Below, in pieces: positions 1 to 12,102 of a stretch of DNA of 64,000 nucleotides. The DNA lies in NCBI GenBank assembly GCA_963682025.1, contig OY821521.1, forward strand, positions 57,879,408 to 57,943,407. Direction: 5' to 3'. The position numbers were made by a program, and so were the translations under genes. How positions within the stretch are numbered: the stretch's first letter is position 1; every line of letters begins with the position of its first letter. The notes beneath the pieces were generated by a model. The model saw only the letters and a program-made list of their open reading frames with translations, made no database searches and was not told the DNA's origin. The stretch comes from Cordilura impudica. Its lineage: Eukaryota; Arthropoda; Insecta; Diptera; Scathophagidae.

Positions 1-748
1 TCAGAAAGCATCAATTGTATTTCAGAAAACTTCAATAGAATTTCAGAAAACAGCAATATAATTTCAGAAAACATCATACGAGTTTCAGAAAACATCAATT
101 GAATTTCAGAAAACATCAATAGATATTTAGAAAACATCAATTGTATTTCAGAAAACATCAATTGTATTTCAGAAAACATCATTTGAATTTCAGAAAACAT
201 AAATAGAATTTCAGAAAACATCAATAGAATTTCAGAAAAAATCAATTGTATTTCAGAAAACATCAATTGTATTTCAGAAAACATCAATTGAATTTCAGAA
301 AACATAAATAGAATTTCAGAAAACATCATTCGAGTTTCAGAAAACATAATTTGAATTTCAGAAAACATAAATAGAATTTCAGAAAACATCAATATAATTT
401 CAAAAAACATCATTCGAGTTTCAGAAAACATCAATTAAATTTCAGAAAACATCAATAGAATTTCAGAAAACATCAATTGTATTTCAGAAAACAGCAATTG
501 TATTTCAGAAAACATCATTTGAATTTCAGAAAACATAAATAGAATTTCAGAAAACATCAATTGAATTTCAAAAAGCATTATTTGAATTGCTGAGAACATT
601 AATTGTATTTCAGAAAACGTCAATAGAATTTCAAAAAGCATCATTTGAATTGCTGAAAACATTAATTGTGTATCAGAAAACATCAATTGAATTTCAGAAA
701 ACATCGATTGCATTTCAGAAAATATCAATTGAATTTCAGAAAACAGCA
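1..748. repeat. 21-bp satellite array, first block
   Basis: Tandem 21-bp units of the type ATTTCAGAAAACATCAATTG plus one base, with frequent single-base variants. The unit is a multiple of three and has no stop in one minus-strand frame, so that frame reads as a seven-residue repeat (M-F-S-E-I-Q-L like). This is a by-product of the satellite and not evidence of a protein. The first 150 bases match blocks near 3964, 4765 and 6015 of the second array, so this block shares its higher-order structure. The array runs off the left edge of the window. Confidence 0.95.
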
Positions 749-856
749 TAATCGACTTATTTTTTATGCACTGGAAAATATGATGTTGATGTTTTCTTTA
801 ATTATTAGATGTTTACACATCTCCCTTGTGATCGGACTCACATGATTTTTTTTTTT
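749..856. repeat. Right flank of satellite array, copy 1
   Basis: A non-repetitive segment of about 105 bases that follows the satellite directly. It is almost identical to 6673-6780, which follows the second array. It contains AGATGTTTACACAT, whose reverse complement appears at about 2269-2283 on the left of the second array. It ends in a T-run that abuts a truncated Helitron. The shared flank suggests that the arrays belong to one duplicated or mobile unit. Confidence 0.8.
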
Positions 857-1150
857 ACCGTTTTATCCCGATTTTGACCAAACGTATGTTATTTGAAACG
901 TATTTCTTTTTTGCCGTTTTGCAGATTTACAGATTTTAAAATTTTTTTCTTTGTTTTGAGTAAATTGCATTTAAAGTTGCTTCTAAAATTATACATATGC
1001 TTTGTGTGTTTTATTAAATTTGTTAATGAGTTTGTTATCTTCATTCACAATAATAATAAACCATAAAAGTGTTGGTTTGTGAATTGGCTAAGTTGAGAAA
1101 TAAAGCTGCCTAGAAATTGCACTCGAATTTCGAGCGATGGAATCTGCTAG
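857..1150 (+). mobile_element. Non-autonomous Helitron, 5'-truncated
   Basis: Member of the Helitron-like family found at least eleven times in this window. The first part of the usual 5' end is missing; the copy starts at TACCGTTTTATCCCGATTTT. The 3' end is intact: a hairpin (CTCGAA-T-TTCGAG), a 12-base spacer, then CTAG followed by T. That is the canonical Helitron terminus of a hairpin followed by CTRR. There is no coding capacity. Confidence 0.8.
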
Positions 1151-1437
1151 TTTAATTATAAAACTCAACAATTTTAACGAGCAAAAAATGCAGCGTAATG
1201 AATTAATAGCAAAAGTATGTTAATTATTGCCTTCCAAATAAAAGTTTCTGAAAAAGATTTTATATTACTAATTTCAGTTTAGAAAATATTCCAACGATTA
1301 TAAATTTATTAGCCTAATGAGTCACGCCCTCCAAAATTTCCATAAAAGAATTCACTTCTGATTATATTGGAAATGTGAAAACATAACGGGGGCGTCTCAG
1401 TTTGGTTTAAATAAGGCATGGTTTCAGATATACCCAA
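1151..1437. other. AT-rich spacer, nothing recognised
   Basis: No repeat shared with the rest of the window and no coding signal was seen between the Helitron 3' end and the next inverted-repeat element. Confidence 0.5.
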
Positions 1438-1815
1438 ATATCTGTGGTCATAAGCGATAACCGCCTAAGTCGACTTAAGAACGATTTGAGTTATGTATGC
1501 TACCATATTCTACTAAAAACGCTTTATATTTACATGAAATCTCCATTTCTCTAACACTGTTTAATAAAATGTTATTAATGAAAACATATTGACCCAAGTC
1601 GTAATGAAGCCCCATTACATTTACCGAAAGCGTGGTATTGGACGATTTGGGTTATCTTTGATATAATGTTCTGCTAACACTATTTATTAAGAAGTTATTA
1701 ATGAAAACATTCTGACCTAAGTCGTAATGAAGCCGCATTACATTTATATAAAAAGTTATTTTTCTCAAAAGCATGATTTTCGACTTAGGCGGGTTAATGC
1801 TTGTGACCATAAATA
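1438..1815. mobile_element. MITE with TCTGTGGTCA termini, copy 1
   Basis: Non-coding element with inverted ends of about 34 bases: TCTGTGGTCATAAGCG with CCGCCTAAGTCG at the left, and CGACTTAGGCGG with GCTTGTGACCA at the right. Two other copies lie at 12103-12327 and 16537-16761 and are about 225 bases long. This copy is longer because an internal segment (near 1571-1620 and 1689-1745, around AAGTCGTAATGAAGCC) is duplicated. The superfamily cannot be assigned, since the target duplication is obscured by AT-rich flanks. Confidence 0.75.
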
Positions 1816-1860
1816 TACATAGGGGCATTTTCTTATTTATTAAGTCTATGGAAAAAAAAA

Positions 1861-1920
1861 GAGCCTCGAGCTACTCGAGTAGTAAATGCGCTACTCGAGC
1901 TTAACGAGTAGCTCGAGTAG
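1861..1920. repeat. CTCGAG-rich hairpin cluster
   Basis: Sixty bases holding four CTCGAG palindromes and several complementary CTACTCGAG/CTCGAGTAG segments that can fold on each other. This stands out sharply in AT-rich surroundings. A weaker relative with GAGTAGTCGAGTATTCGAG lies near 38560. It may be the terminal part of a decayed transposon, but no partner end was found. Confidence 0.6.
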
Positions 1921-2268
1921 TAAAAATTAACATTTTTCATGTTTGAAATCAGGTAAGAAGATAAATATATAAGGAGTTAGTGTAATAAATATTACTTTTT
2001 GGAATCGTATAAGTACAAAGAATATCATCCTTAAATTTCACTTGAATCCAACAGTCCTACTGGCGTGCCAAACTATTACGCGAAAAAGCTCGACGCTTCT
2101 CGGGTAGTATTTAATTATTATTATTATTATTTTATTATTTAATGTATGTATGTATATGTAAATATTACACACAAAAAATACAACTCCAAAAGTTATTGTT
2201 GTTTTTCTGTAAATAAATTAATACATAAAATTTTTTTTTTTTTGGGAATTTTACATTGTTTTTTTTTA
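1921..2268. other. AT-rich spacer, nothing recognised
   Basis: Contains a short ATT run near 2118-2135 and T-runs near 2230. The 78-codon frame at 2146-2382 starts in low-complexity DNA and runs through a hairpin, and resembles nothing recognised. Confidence 0.5.
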
Positions 2269-2427
2269 TGTGTAAACATCTATACGCGCAGGGGGGTAAA
2301 TTTCTATTTCACAATACAATCACAAAAACAGCGTAACTCATATCGGTGTGAGCTGAAGCAGATAACGCTGTGTGACTTATGATTGTATTGGTGAAAAAAT
2401 TATGATATGTTCTTTTCTAAACATTTT
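2269..2427. repeat. Left flank of second satellite array with hairpin
   Basis: Begins with ATGTGTAAACATCTA, the inverted partner of the motif in the right flank near 6732-6747. It is followed by an imperfect hairpin at about 2309-2396, with arms TTCACAATACAATCA and CAGCG against CGCTG and TGATTGTATTGGTGAA. With the right flank this makes an inverted-repeat frame around the 4.2-kb satellite. Confidence 0.55.
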
Positions 2428-5400
2428 CCAATTGTCTTTCAAAAAACATCAATTGTATTTCAGAAAAAATTATTTGAATTTCAGAAAACATAAATAGAAT
2501 TTCAGAAAACATAAATATAATTTCAGAAAACATCATTCGAGTTTCAGAAAACATCAATTGAATTTCAGAAAACATCAATAGAATTTCAGAAAACATCATT
2601 TGAATTTCAGAAAACATAAATAGAATTTCAGAAACCATCAATATAATTTCAGAAAACATCATTTGAATTTCAGAAAACATAAATAGAATTTCAGAAAACA
2701 TCAATATAATTTCAGAAAACATCAATTGTATTTCAGAAACCGTCAATATGATTTCAGAAAACATAATTTGAATTTCAGAAAACATCATTCGAGTTTCAGA
2801 AAACATCAATTGAATTTCAGAAAACATCAATAGATATTTAGAAAACATCAATATAATTTCATCATTCAGAAAACATCAATTGAATTTCAGAAAACATCAA
2901 TAGAATTTCAGAAAACATCAATTGTATTTTAGAAACCATCAATATAATTTCAGAAATCATCATTTGAATTTCGAAAAACATAAATAGAATTTCAGAAAAC
3001 ATCAATATAATTTCAGAAAACATCATTTGAATTTCAGAAAACATAAATAGAATTTCAGAAAACATCAATATAATTTCAGAAAACATCATACGAATTTCAA
3101 AAAACATCAATTGAATTTCAGAAAACGTCAATTGAATTTCAGAAACCATCAATATAAAACATCATTTGAATTTCAGAAAACAGAAATAGAATTTCAGAAA
3201 ACATCAATTGTATTTCAGAAACCATATATATAATTTCAGAAAACATCATTCGAGTTTCAGAAAACATCAATTGAATTTCAGGAAGCATCAATAGAATTTC
3301 AGAAAACATCAATTATATTTCAGAAACCATCAATATAATTTCAGAAAACATCATTTGAATTTCAGAACACATAAATAGAATTTCAGAAAACATCAATTAT
3401 ATTTCAGAAACCATCAATATAATTTCAGAAAATATCATTTGAATTTCAGAAAACAGAAATAGAATTTTAGAAAACATCAATATAATTTCAGAAAACATCA
3501 ATTGTATTTCAGAAACCATCAATATAAAACATCATTTGAATTCCAGAAAACATAAATAGAATTTCAGAAAACATCAATTGTATTTCAGAAACTATCAATA
3601 TAATTTCAGAATACATCATTCGAGTTTCAGAAAACATCAATTGAATTTCAGAAAGCATCAATAGAATTTCAGAAAACATCAATTATATTTCAGAAACCAT
3701 CAATATAATTTCAGAAAACATCATTTGAATTTTAGAAAACATAAATAGAATTTCAGAAAACATCAATATAAATTCAGAAAACATCATTAGAATTTCAGAA
3801 AACATAAATAGAATTTCAGAAAACATCAATATAATTTCAGAAAACATCATTTGAGTTTCAGAAAACATCAATTGAATTTCAGAAAGCATCAATAGAATTT
3901 CAAAAAACATCGATTGTATTTCAGAAACCATCAATTGTATTTCAGAAACCATCAATATAATTTCAGAAAGCATCAATTGTATTTCAGAAAACTTCAATAG
4001 AATTTCAGAAAACAGCAATATAATTTCAGAAAACATCATACGAGTTTCAGAAAACATCAATTGAATTTCAGAAAACATCAATAGATATTTAGAAAACATC
4101 AATATAATTTCATCATTCAGAAAACATCAATTGAATTTCAGAAAACATCAATAGAATTTCAGAAAACATCAATTGTATTTTAGAAACCATCAATATAATT
4201 TCAGAAATCATCATTTGAATTTCGAAAAACATAAATAGAATTTCAGAAAACATCAATATAATTTCAGAAAACATCATTTGAATTTCAGAAAACATAAATA
4301 GAATTTCAGAAAACATCAATATAATTTCAGAAAACATCATACGAATTTCAAAAAACATCAATTGAATTTCAGAAAACGTCAATTGAATTTCAGAAACCAT
4401 CAATATAAAACATCATTTGAATTTCAGAAAACAGAAATAGAATTTCAGAAAACATCAATTGTATTTCAGAAACCATATATATAATTTCAGAAAACATCAT
4501 TCGAGTTTCAGAAAACATCAATTGAATTTCAGAAAACATCAATATAATTTCAGAAAACATCATTTGATTTTCAGAAAACATCAATTGAATTTCAGAAAGC
4601 ATCAATAGAATTTCAAAAAACATCGATTGTATTTCAGAAACCATCAATATAATTTCAGAAAACATCATTTGAATTTCAGAAAACATAAATAGAATTTCAG
4701 AAAACATCAATATAATTTCAGAAACCATCAATTGTATTTCAGAAACCATCAATATAATTTCAGAAAGCATCAATTGTATTTCAGAAAACTTCAATAGAAT
4801 TTCAGAAAACAGCAATATAATTTCAGAAAACATCATACGAGTTTCAGAAAACATCAATTGAATTTCAGAAAACATCAATAGATATTTAGAAAACATCAAT
4901 ATAATTTCATCATTCAGAAAACATCAATTGAATTTCAGAAAACATCAATAGAATTTCAGAAAACATCAATTGTATTTTAGAAACCATCAATATAATTTCA
5001 GAAATCATCATTTGAATTTCGAAAAACATAAATAGAATTTCAGAAAACATCAATATAATTTCAGAAAACACCATTTGAATTTCAGAAAACATAAATAGAA
5101 TTTCAGAAAACATCAATATAATTTCAGAAAACATCATACGAATTTCAAAAAACATCAATTGAATTTCAGAAAACGTCAATTGAATTTCAGAAACCATCAA
5201 TATAAAACATCATTTGAATTTCAGAAAACAGAAATAGAATTTCAGAAAACATCAATTGTATTTCAGAAACCATATATATAATTTCAGAAAACATCATTCG
5301 AGTTTCAGAAAACATCAATTGAATTTCAGGAAGCATCAATAGAATTTCAGAAAACATCAATTATATTTCAGAAACCATCAATATAATTTCAGAAAACATC

Positions 5401-6672
5401 ATTTGAATTTCAGAACACATAAATAGAATTTCAGAAAACATCAATTATATTTCAGAAACCATCAATATAATTTCAGAAAATATCATTTGAATTTCAGAAA
5501 ACAGAAATAGAATTTTAGAAAACATCAATATAATTTCAGAAAACATCAATTGTATTTCAGAAACCATCAATATAAAACATTATTTGAATTCCAGAAAACA
5601 TAAATAGAATTTCAGAAAACATCAATTGTATTTCAGAAACCATCAATATAATTTCAGAATACATCATTCGAGTTTCAGAAAACATCAATTGAATTTCAGA
5701 AAGCATCAATAGAATTTCAGAAAACATCAATTATATTTCAGAAACCATCAATATAATTTCAGAAAACATCATTTGAATTTTAGAAAACATAAATAGAATT
5801 TCAGAAAACATCAATATAAATTCAGAAAACATCATTAGAATTTCAGAAAACATAAATAGAATTTCAGAAAACATCAATATAATTTCAGAAAACATCATTT
5901 GAGTTTCAGAAAACATCAATTGAATTTCAGAAAGCATCAATAGAATTTCAAAAAACATCGATTGTATTTCAGAAACCATCAATATAATTTCAGAAAACAT
6001 CAATATAATTTCAGAAAGCATCAATTGTATTTCAGAAAACTTCAATAGAATTTCAGAAAACAGCAATATAATTTCAGAAAACATCATACGAGTTTCAGAA
6101 AACATCAATTGAATTTCAGAAAACATCAATATAATTTCAGAAAACATCAATTGTATTTCAGAAACCATCAATATAATTTCAGAAAACATCATTTGAATTT
6201 GAGAAAACATAAATAGAATTGCAGAAAACATCAATATAATTTCAGAAAACATCAATTGTATTTCAGAAACCATCAACATAATTTCAGAAAACATCATTTG
6301 AATTTCAGAAAACATCAATAGAATTTAAAAAAGCATCATTTGAATTGCTGAAAGCATTAATTGTATTTCAGAAAACATCAATTGAATTTCAGAAAACATC
6401 AATTGCATTTCAGAAAACATCAATTGAATTTCAGAAAGCATCAATAGAATTTCAGAAAACATCAATTGTATTTCAGAAACCATCAATATAATTTCAGAAA
6501 ACATCATTTGAATTTCAGAAAACATAAATAGAATTGCAGAAAACATCAATAGAATTTAAAAAAGCATCATTTGAATTGCTGAAAACATTAATTGTATTTC
6601 AGAAAACATCAATTGAATTTCAGAAAACATCAATTGCATTTCAGAAAACATCAATTGAATTTCAGAAAACAG
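2428..6672. repeat. 21-bp satellite array, second block, with higher-order repeats
   Basis: The same 21-bp unit as 1-748, here for about 4.2 kb. Larger blocks repeat: the segment from about 2862 recurs at 4113 and 4910 nearly unchanged, giving spacings of 1251 and 797 bases. The first and third blocks keep the full 1.25-kb form and the middle one lacks about 450 bases. Marker variants such as CCATATATATAATTTCAG occur once per block (near 3220, 4470 and 5270). The minus-strand frames of 96-195 codons are satellite translations and should not be annotated as proteins. Confidence 0.95.
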
Positions 6673-6780
6673 CATAATCGACTTATTTTTTATGCACTGG
6701 AAAATATGATGTTGATGTTTTCTTTAATTATTAGATGTTTACACATCTCCCTTGTGATCGGACTCACATGATTTTTTTTA
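6673..6780. repeat. Right flank of satellite array, copy 2
   Basis: Near-identical to 749-856, starting CATAATCGACTTATTTTTTA and ending in a T-run after ACTCACATGA. After this point the two loci diverge, so this marks the edge of the duplicated unit. Confidence 0.8.
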
Positions 6781-7180
6781 TTAACAACTAGGTGCTTTAG
6801 CATTATTTGCTTTAAATGTTGGTAAATTTTTACATCCTTTATATTAACTCGTAATGTCTGCTTGTCTGCTTGTAGTCAAAATTTTGGATCAATTTTTCAC
6901 TCCTTTACCGTGACCCAATCGATCTGAAACTTTACAGGCGAGCTCGTAGCGATGAGAAAAATGATCTGACAAATTTTTTTAGTGATGCCAAAACAATGGA
7001 AACTTTAAAATTTTTCTAACAGAGTTGATAAAAAAAATGTATAAAGGGATAGTTTTTATTATATTATTACCATAACGACCAGAAAAACAACAAGTTCAGC
7101 TATGACAACAATACAATATTTAGAATAACAACAAGAACAATACAGAAACATACATTTTAAATTTTTTTTTACTTCATCAG
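6781..7180. other. AT-rich spacer with short GTCTGCTT repeat
   Basis: Holds a short GTCTGCTTGTCTGCTTG run near 6856 and otherwise unassigned sequence. It may be the left part of the mini-me-like relic that follows, but no matching end was found. Confidence 0.35.
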
Positions 7181-7592
7181 TGATTTCTTGGGACCTATTA
7201 AACCGATTTTCGTGATTTTTCAAACAAAAACCCTCTCATTATGTTAGTGAGAGTGAGAGAACAACATAGACAAATTATATTTTTTCAAGACTTTAATTAA
7301 TTCTTCATTCAATTCTCGGGACCTAACCAACCGATTTGGACGAGTTTTTATACCAAACTTCTCAGGAAGTTATTGCATTATTTTTTGCGCCAAAGAGCGC
7401 CCTAGCTGCCTGATTGAAGCCGTCATCCTGATTTCCACACACGGACAGACGGACATTGCTATATCAACTCCTCTTGTTATAAGGATCACAAATATATATA
7501 TTTTATGGGATCCAAATTTTTTTTCTAATTATTACAAACGGAATGACAAATTTATATATACCCTCTGCACACTGGGGTGGAGGGTATAAAAA
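7181..7592 (+). mobile_element. Mini-me-like interspersed element, diverged copy
   Basis: Shows the hallmarks of dipteran mini-me elements: a GGACAGACGGAC run near 7444, a TATATATATTTTATGGG stretch, and a terminal segment with TATACCCTCTGCA opposite GGAGGGTATAAAA. Non-coding. Mini-me elements are known to carry (GTCY)n and TA proto-microsatellites. The left boundary is uncertain. Confidence 0.55.
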
Positions 7593-7619
7593 TCCTCGCA
7601 AAAAAATTCTAACAAAGGG

Positions 7620-8165
7620 ATTTACCTAAAAATTCACACAGTTAATCTACAAAAAGTTGGACAAAGAATCAAGGGTGTGCCGTCAAACTGTTTCCAATGT
7701 TATTTGATAGAAGACAAGGTTCGAAAAGAAAGAAAGGTCCACATTATGTTTTTAAGGCCAAGAAAATAGAAAGCATATTGGAAAGAGGTCCCAACACATT
7801 CGATAGAACAGCAGACCGTTTGGTGCGAAAATCTAATGGCAATGCCGGTTTGAAAACATACGAAATACAAAAAGTTCCACACAGGAACGCTGCAAAAAAT
7901 TTAGAAGCCAAAAACAGAGCACGGAATTGAAATCATATATCATATGGTAAGAAAGCGGTAACTTGGTTTTTTACCACTGGCTTCGGGCAGTTGAGAGATA
8001 TTCAGCTTTTGTGAAACGATAACGGACGAATACAAAAAAGGTTTCTAAAAATATTGAAAATTTTAAACAGCGAAGGACTATCGGTTCCAAGAAAAAAGAG
8101 ACAGAAACGACTATAATGTCTTTAATGGATGGGTTTCCGAAACAGGTCGATAAGGTCGCCAGTAC
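7620..8165 (+). pseudogene. Degenerate mariner/Tc1-superfamily transposase
   Basis: Fragments in at least two frames resemble a mariner-type transposase. First a helix-turn-helix-like stretch (KLDKESRVCRQTVSNVI), then an open frame at 7697-7930 containing NAGLKTYEIQKVPHRNAAKN followed by LEAKNRAR, the linker before the catalytic core in this family. After the stop at 7928, the DNA near 7950-8020 still shows a weak match to the first catalytic block (the LADFSQLPGQ-like region). Frameshifts and stops make it non-functional. No intact catalytic triad or terminal inverted repeats were found. Confidence 0.55.
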
Positions 8166-10611
8166 TAGTTAGAACCACAAAGTTATATTTTTTTTTTGTA
8201 GGCTATAGTTAAATTTCCATTAAATAAAAAATATCAAAACCCTAGGTGCAATGGTTTCTTTATTATTACAAATGTTAATTTTAATAACAATTTTAAATAC
8301 GAGCTGTTGTATTTTTTTGCTCACAGCAAATTTCTTTTCGTTAAACTTATTTAGACATACGACCTAACAAAGCAAACGCAACAAATTTGGGAAAAATTTT
8401 CTATATTTCTCAACATGTCTCATCCATAGTTACTAATCGACGCAAAAACTCAGTTTTGTTGCGGTAACACATCGCCAACTACTATTGAAATATATTCACT
8501 ACGCTGTTTTTATTCTATTGTGAGCAAACGCAGCATCCATCATGCAGTCAACTTTCTCATCTCCAAATTTTCGGTTACGGTATAGTAGTAAACGAAAAAG
8601 CAGGCTCTCCCAAAATAGATTCTAGCTTGGTTTTAATATTGGTTGGACTGAGACCTTTCAACTGAAATTATTGAATAACGTAACTGATAACAATTTTTTC
8701 CATGTTTACAAATTCGCAGATCGTTTGATTTTGATGGCTCCAAAAACCAAACTTCACAACGTGGTGCATTGAAACTTTAAACATATGTTTTGTAAGGTTG
8801 CCACTTTTCAGTCAATTATTATTTTTTTTTTTTTTTTCAAAATACTACCGCCCTCGTAGTAACTTAAACTGGTTTCTACAACTGTAGAGAAAAAACAGAT
8901 AAACAAGTTGAATTCGATACCGTTATTATCAAAAAGACACCTTTAGAAATGCTATAACCCAGCATTGTATTTTTTTTTTTGCTCGCAACTGTATGTATAT
9001 GTCATTACACAAAGTCCTGGTAGTAAAATTGTATGTTAGGTTTTGCAGGGAATTGTTTTCTTCTTTTTCGTTTTTTGAATGAAACTAAGAAAAATGAGAC
9101 ACCTTATATTCTGTAACATACTCGTAACATTTAATAACAACCCATCATAAGGAATAATAATATACTCGTATATGAACACTTAACTTCACTTCACTCTGCT
9201 CTATACTCAGGCAAATATTGTAAAGTGATTGCGTCAATTTTGCATAGTAAATGTAGCATATCACAGAGCTCTATTAAGGAAATTTTTGGTGAAAATTTTA
9301 AGGTTTCCTATTCTTAAGAAAATCTGTTAACTGTCACGTGTTTTATAAAGCCAGAATTTGTGTGTAAATCAGGTCGGTAATAAGAAAATTTCAAAATGAG
9401 CTTGCTCATGGTACCATGAACATACACGCACACACAGCAGTATTAATTAAAGAATGTAAATTTTCTTTAAAAAGAAAAAAATAAAAAGAGAGTGTCGAAA
9501 AAAATTAATTGAAGATGGATTTGAAGAAATAATTAAAAATTAAATAAACCGTGGTGTTGAGAGCGAAATATGTGAAAAGAGCATTTTGTGTATTATTAAA
9601 GTCTAACGGTGCTATGATATCGTCATTGACATTGGTACTTGTAAGTGCTTTTTAAAGCAATCGGGACTGAGAAAAAAAATTCCTTACTTAATAACCACTA
9701 ATTGAATTTATATAACTTCCTTTTATGGATGGACCTACAAAATCAGCAAAAATGTAAATTAATTCAAAAATGTTCGATTTATTGTTAATAAAGCTTTCAT
9801 TTCTTTCTACTGTTCGCTCAAAAATTGATAATAATTTAGACGAAATTCATTCAGTCAGAGGAGCGCACAGTGGTTCGAAACGAAAAAAAAGTGGTAATAA
9901 GTATACAATTTCTAAACTATTGCTAAGATGGCAGCACTATTTTTGAGGCATTTGTAGCCATAAATATGGGCTTCAAATATATTAAAGTTAGAGTCGCGTT
10001 ATTATAAGACAAGGTGAGCTACAGGAAGCCAAAATTGACCATCTCGAGATGGAATAATATTTCAGAGATTGTAACTTCTATAAATATGAAATGATTTTAT
10101 ATTTGTTAATTTTTTAACTTTTTACAATCTACCTAAAACGGTTAACCAAAAATATGCTTGCAATGAATCGATATCATTAATGGTTTTTTTTAAATATCCT
10201 AATTTGAATTTTTTTTATCAAAACTTTATTTTTGTTTTCTACAAATAACGGCCTTATTAAAAAAAATAAATAAATAAATAAATTAAATACAAGATCATAG
10301 AAAATGATGTTATAAAAAATTTAGTTCAGAATTTTTTTTCATTAGCTGAAACAGTGGTGAAAAATCGAAAAAGTGACAATTGGAAGCGGGGTCTAAAAAT
10401 TGCAATTCTTCCACACTTTTCCCAAAACTTTTTTCATAAAAGTATGTATTTCTTCACATATTTCTTCATAATTGATTCTTAGAGAAATTTTTAATAATTA
10501 TGGATATGCATCCTATGTCCAGCATTAATCGAAATTATTCAATTTCCAAAAAAAATGTTGTGTTTGAAGTATAATTTAAGAAAAGTCCAGTCATTTTTAT
10601 ATATTTGCAAA
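8166..10611. other. Unassigned AT-rich DNA
   Basis: About 2.4 kb with no recognised coding region, RNA gene or repeat shared with the rest of the window. It contains short A- and T-runs and no open frame longer than background. Confidence 0.5.
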
Positions 10612-10963
10612 TCTATACTATTAATAGGCTAGGCGATTTTTTGTTATCGATGTTTTGTTCTACCGTTGTATCCCAATTTGGACCAATCATATACTATTTG
10701 AAAGGTATTTCTTTTTAGCTGTTCACCAGATTTACAGATTTTTAAATTTTTTCCTTTATTTTGAGTAAATTGCATTTAAAGTTGCTACTAACACATACAT
10801 AAAATTATACATATGCTATGTGTGTGTTTATTAAATTTGTTAATGTGTTTGCTATCTTCATTCACAATAACAATAAACCAAAAAAGTGTTGGTTTGTGAA
10901 CTGGCTAAATTGAAAAAGTTGTCTAGAAGTTGCACTCGAATTTCGAGCGCTGGAATCAGCTAG
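10612..10963 (+). mobile_element. Non-autonomous Helitron, full length
   Basis: Complete copy of the main Helitron family. The 5' end is TCTATACTATTAATAGGC preceded by A. The body includes ACCAGATTTACAGATTTTTA and an AACACATACAT segment. The 3' end has the CTCGAATTTCGAG hairpin, a 12-base spacer and CTAG before T. About 350 bases, no coding capacity. Confidence 0.88.
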
Positions 10964-10989
10964 TATTGTATTAAAGACACAACTATTTG

Positions 10990-11300
10990 AATAAAGTTCC
11001 CCGTACTTTTTTAAAAAATGAATTTTTTTTGCGAAAAAGCCACTTTTTAAAACAGTTACTTTTAAAAAAATCTATTTTTTTAAAAAGGGTAGTTCTATAA
11101 AAAAGGTTAGTTTTTTCAAAAAGGTTACCTTACAAAGGAGTTCTTCTAAAAAGGGCACCTTAAAAAAGTACTAAAAAAGATTTATTTTCATTCACTTTTT
11201 AAAAAAAGAGTATTTCTCAAAATAACGAGTACTTTTTAAAAAAAAGGTACTTTGTTAAAAAAACTGGTGCCTTGGCAAAAATGTACTTTTTGAAAAAAGA
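10990..11300. repeat. Degenerate GGTAC/T-run minisatellite remnant
   Basis: Irregular units of about 15-20 bases alternating A-runs, T-runs and GGTAC, GGTTAC or AAAGTAC cores, for example TTAAAAAAGTACTAAAAAAG. It resembles the arrays at 41.3-43.7 and 61.5-62.9 kb in decayed form. Confidence 0.6.
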
Positions 11301-11534
11301 GGATAGCATTTAGGATATCATTTGGCGGACCATTTTTTTAAGCAATTTTTAATTATGACGACTTTTGATTATGGTGATTTTTGTTTTTCTCGATTTTAAG
11401 TTTTGGCGATTTCTGATTCCGCCCAAATTTTCCACAAGTATTCCCATTAGTAATTAATGGGATACTTCAAATTTTTTTCTTTAGGAGGTGCTATCCCGCT
11501 CATTTTTTATCTGACTACTCACATTAATATCTGA

Positions 11535-11899
11535 CTAGCAGAGCCCAGCCCTCGAAATTAGAGTGTTGTTGAACACACAGAAGATAATAATTGGGATGGT
11601 TTGTTAATTTTAAAGGAGCCTAAAGTTATGCTAATCAATTTTATCCAGTTCACAATTCAAGACATGGCTTTTGATATTTATAGTAAACACACACACAGTA
11701 TGCGTTTCATGTATGTGTTAGTAGCAACTTTAAATGAGCATTACTCCAAAAACAAATGTTCCAGACGATGCAAGTCCGTAAATCTGGTGGACAGTGAAAA
11801 AGAAATACTTTTCAAATGAGGTATTTTGGTCAAAATCGGTTACTGAATATAGTTTTTATATCGGTCACAAGAAATCGTCTTGCCTATTAATATTATACA
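11535..11899 (-). mobile_element. Non-autonomous Helitron inside the left arm
   Basis: Minus-strand copy. On that strand it starts TGTATAATATTAATAGGC (the usual TC is mutated to TG) and ends with a decayed hairpin before CTAG. The open frame at 11601-11819 lies entirely in the element and is not credible as a gene. It is orthologous by duplication to 16970-17312. Confidence 0.75.
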
Positions 11900-12102
11900 T
11901 GGACTCGATCAAAGCGTTCAGGCTTTCTCTTTTATAGTACTATAGTTAAATAATATAATATATATACTTTGTATAGGTAGTGACACCTTCACTTATCCGA
12001 TCGCGCCCATTTATTGTAAATGAGTAATTTAATATGAGATGATCTCAAATGTAAAAATTAAGAACTTCCAAGTTCAAATCAGAATTACAAAAGAAATTAG
12101 TA

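Noticed and set aside
2862..5207. Regularly spaced repeats considered as a CRISPR array
   Set aside because: There are no unique spacers; the whole sequence is a satellite in a eukaryotic context.
435..6549. Long minus-strand frames encoding MFSEIQL-type seven-residue repeats
   Set aside because: They follow from a stop-free 21-bp satellite and change frame at every irregular unit; there is no promoter, start context or other coding sign.
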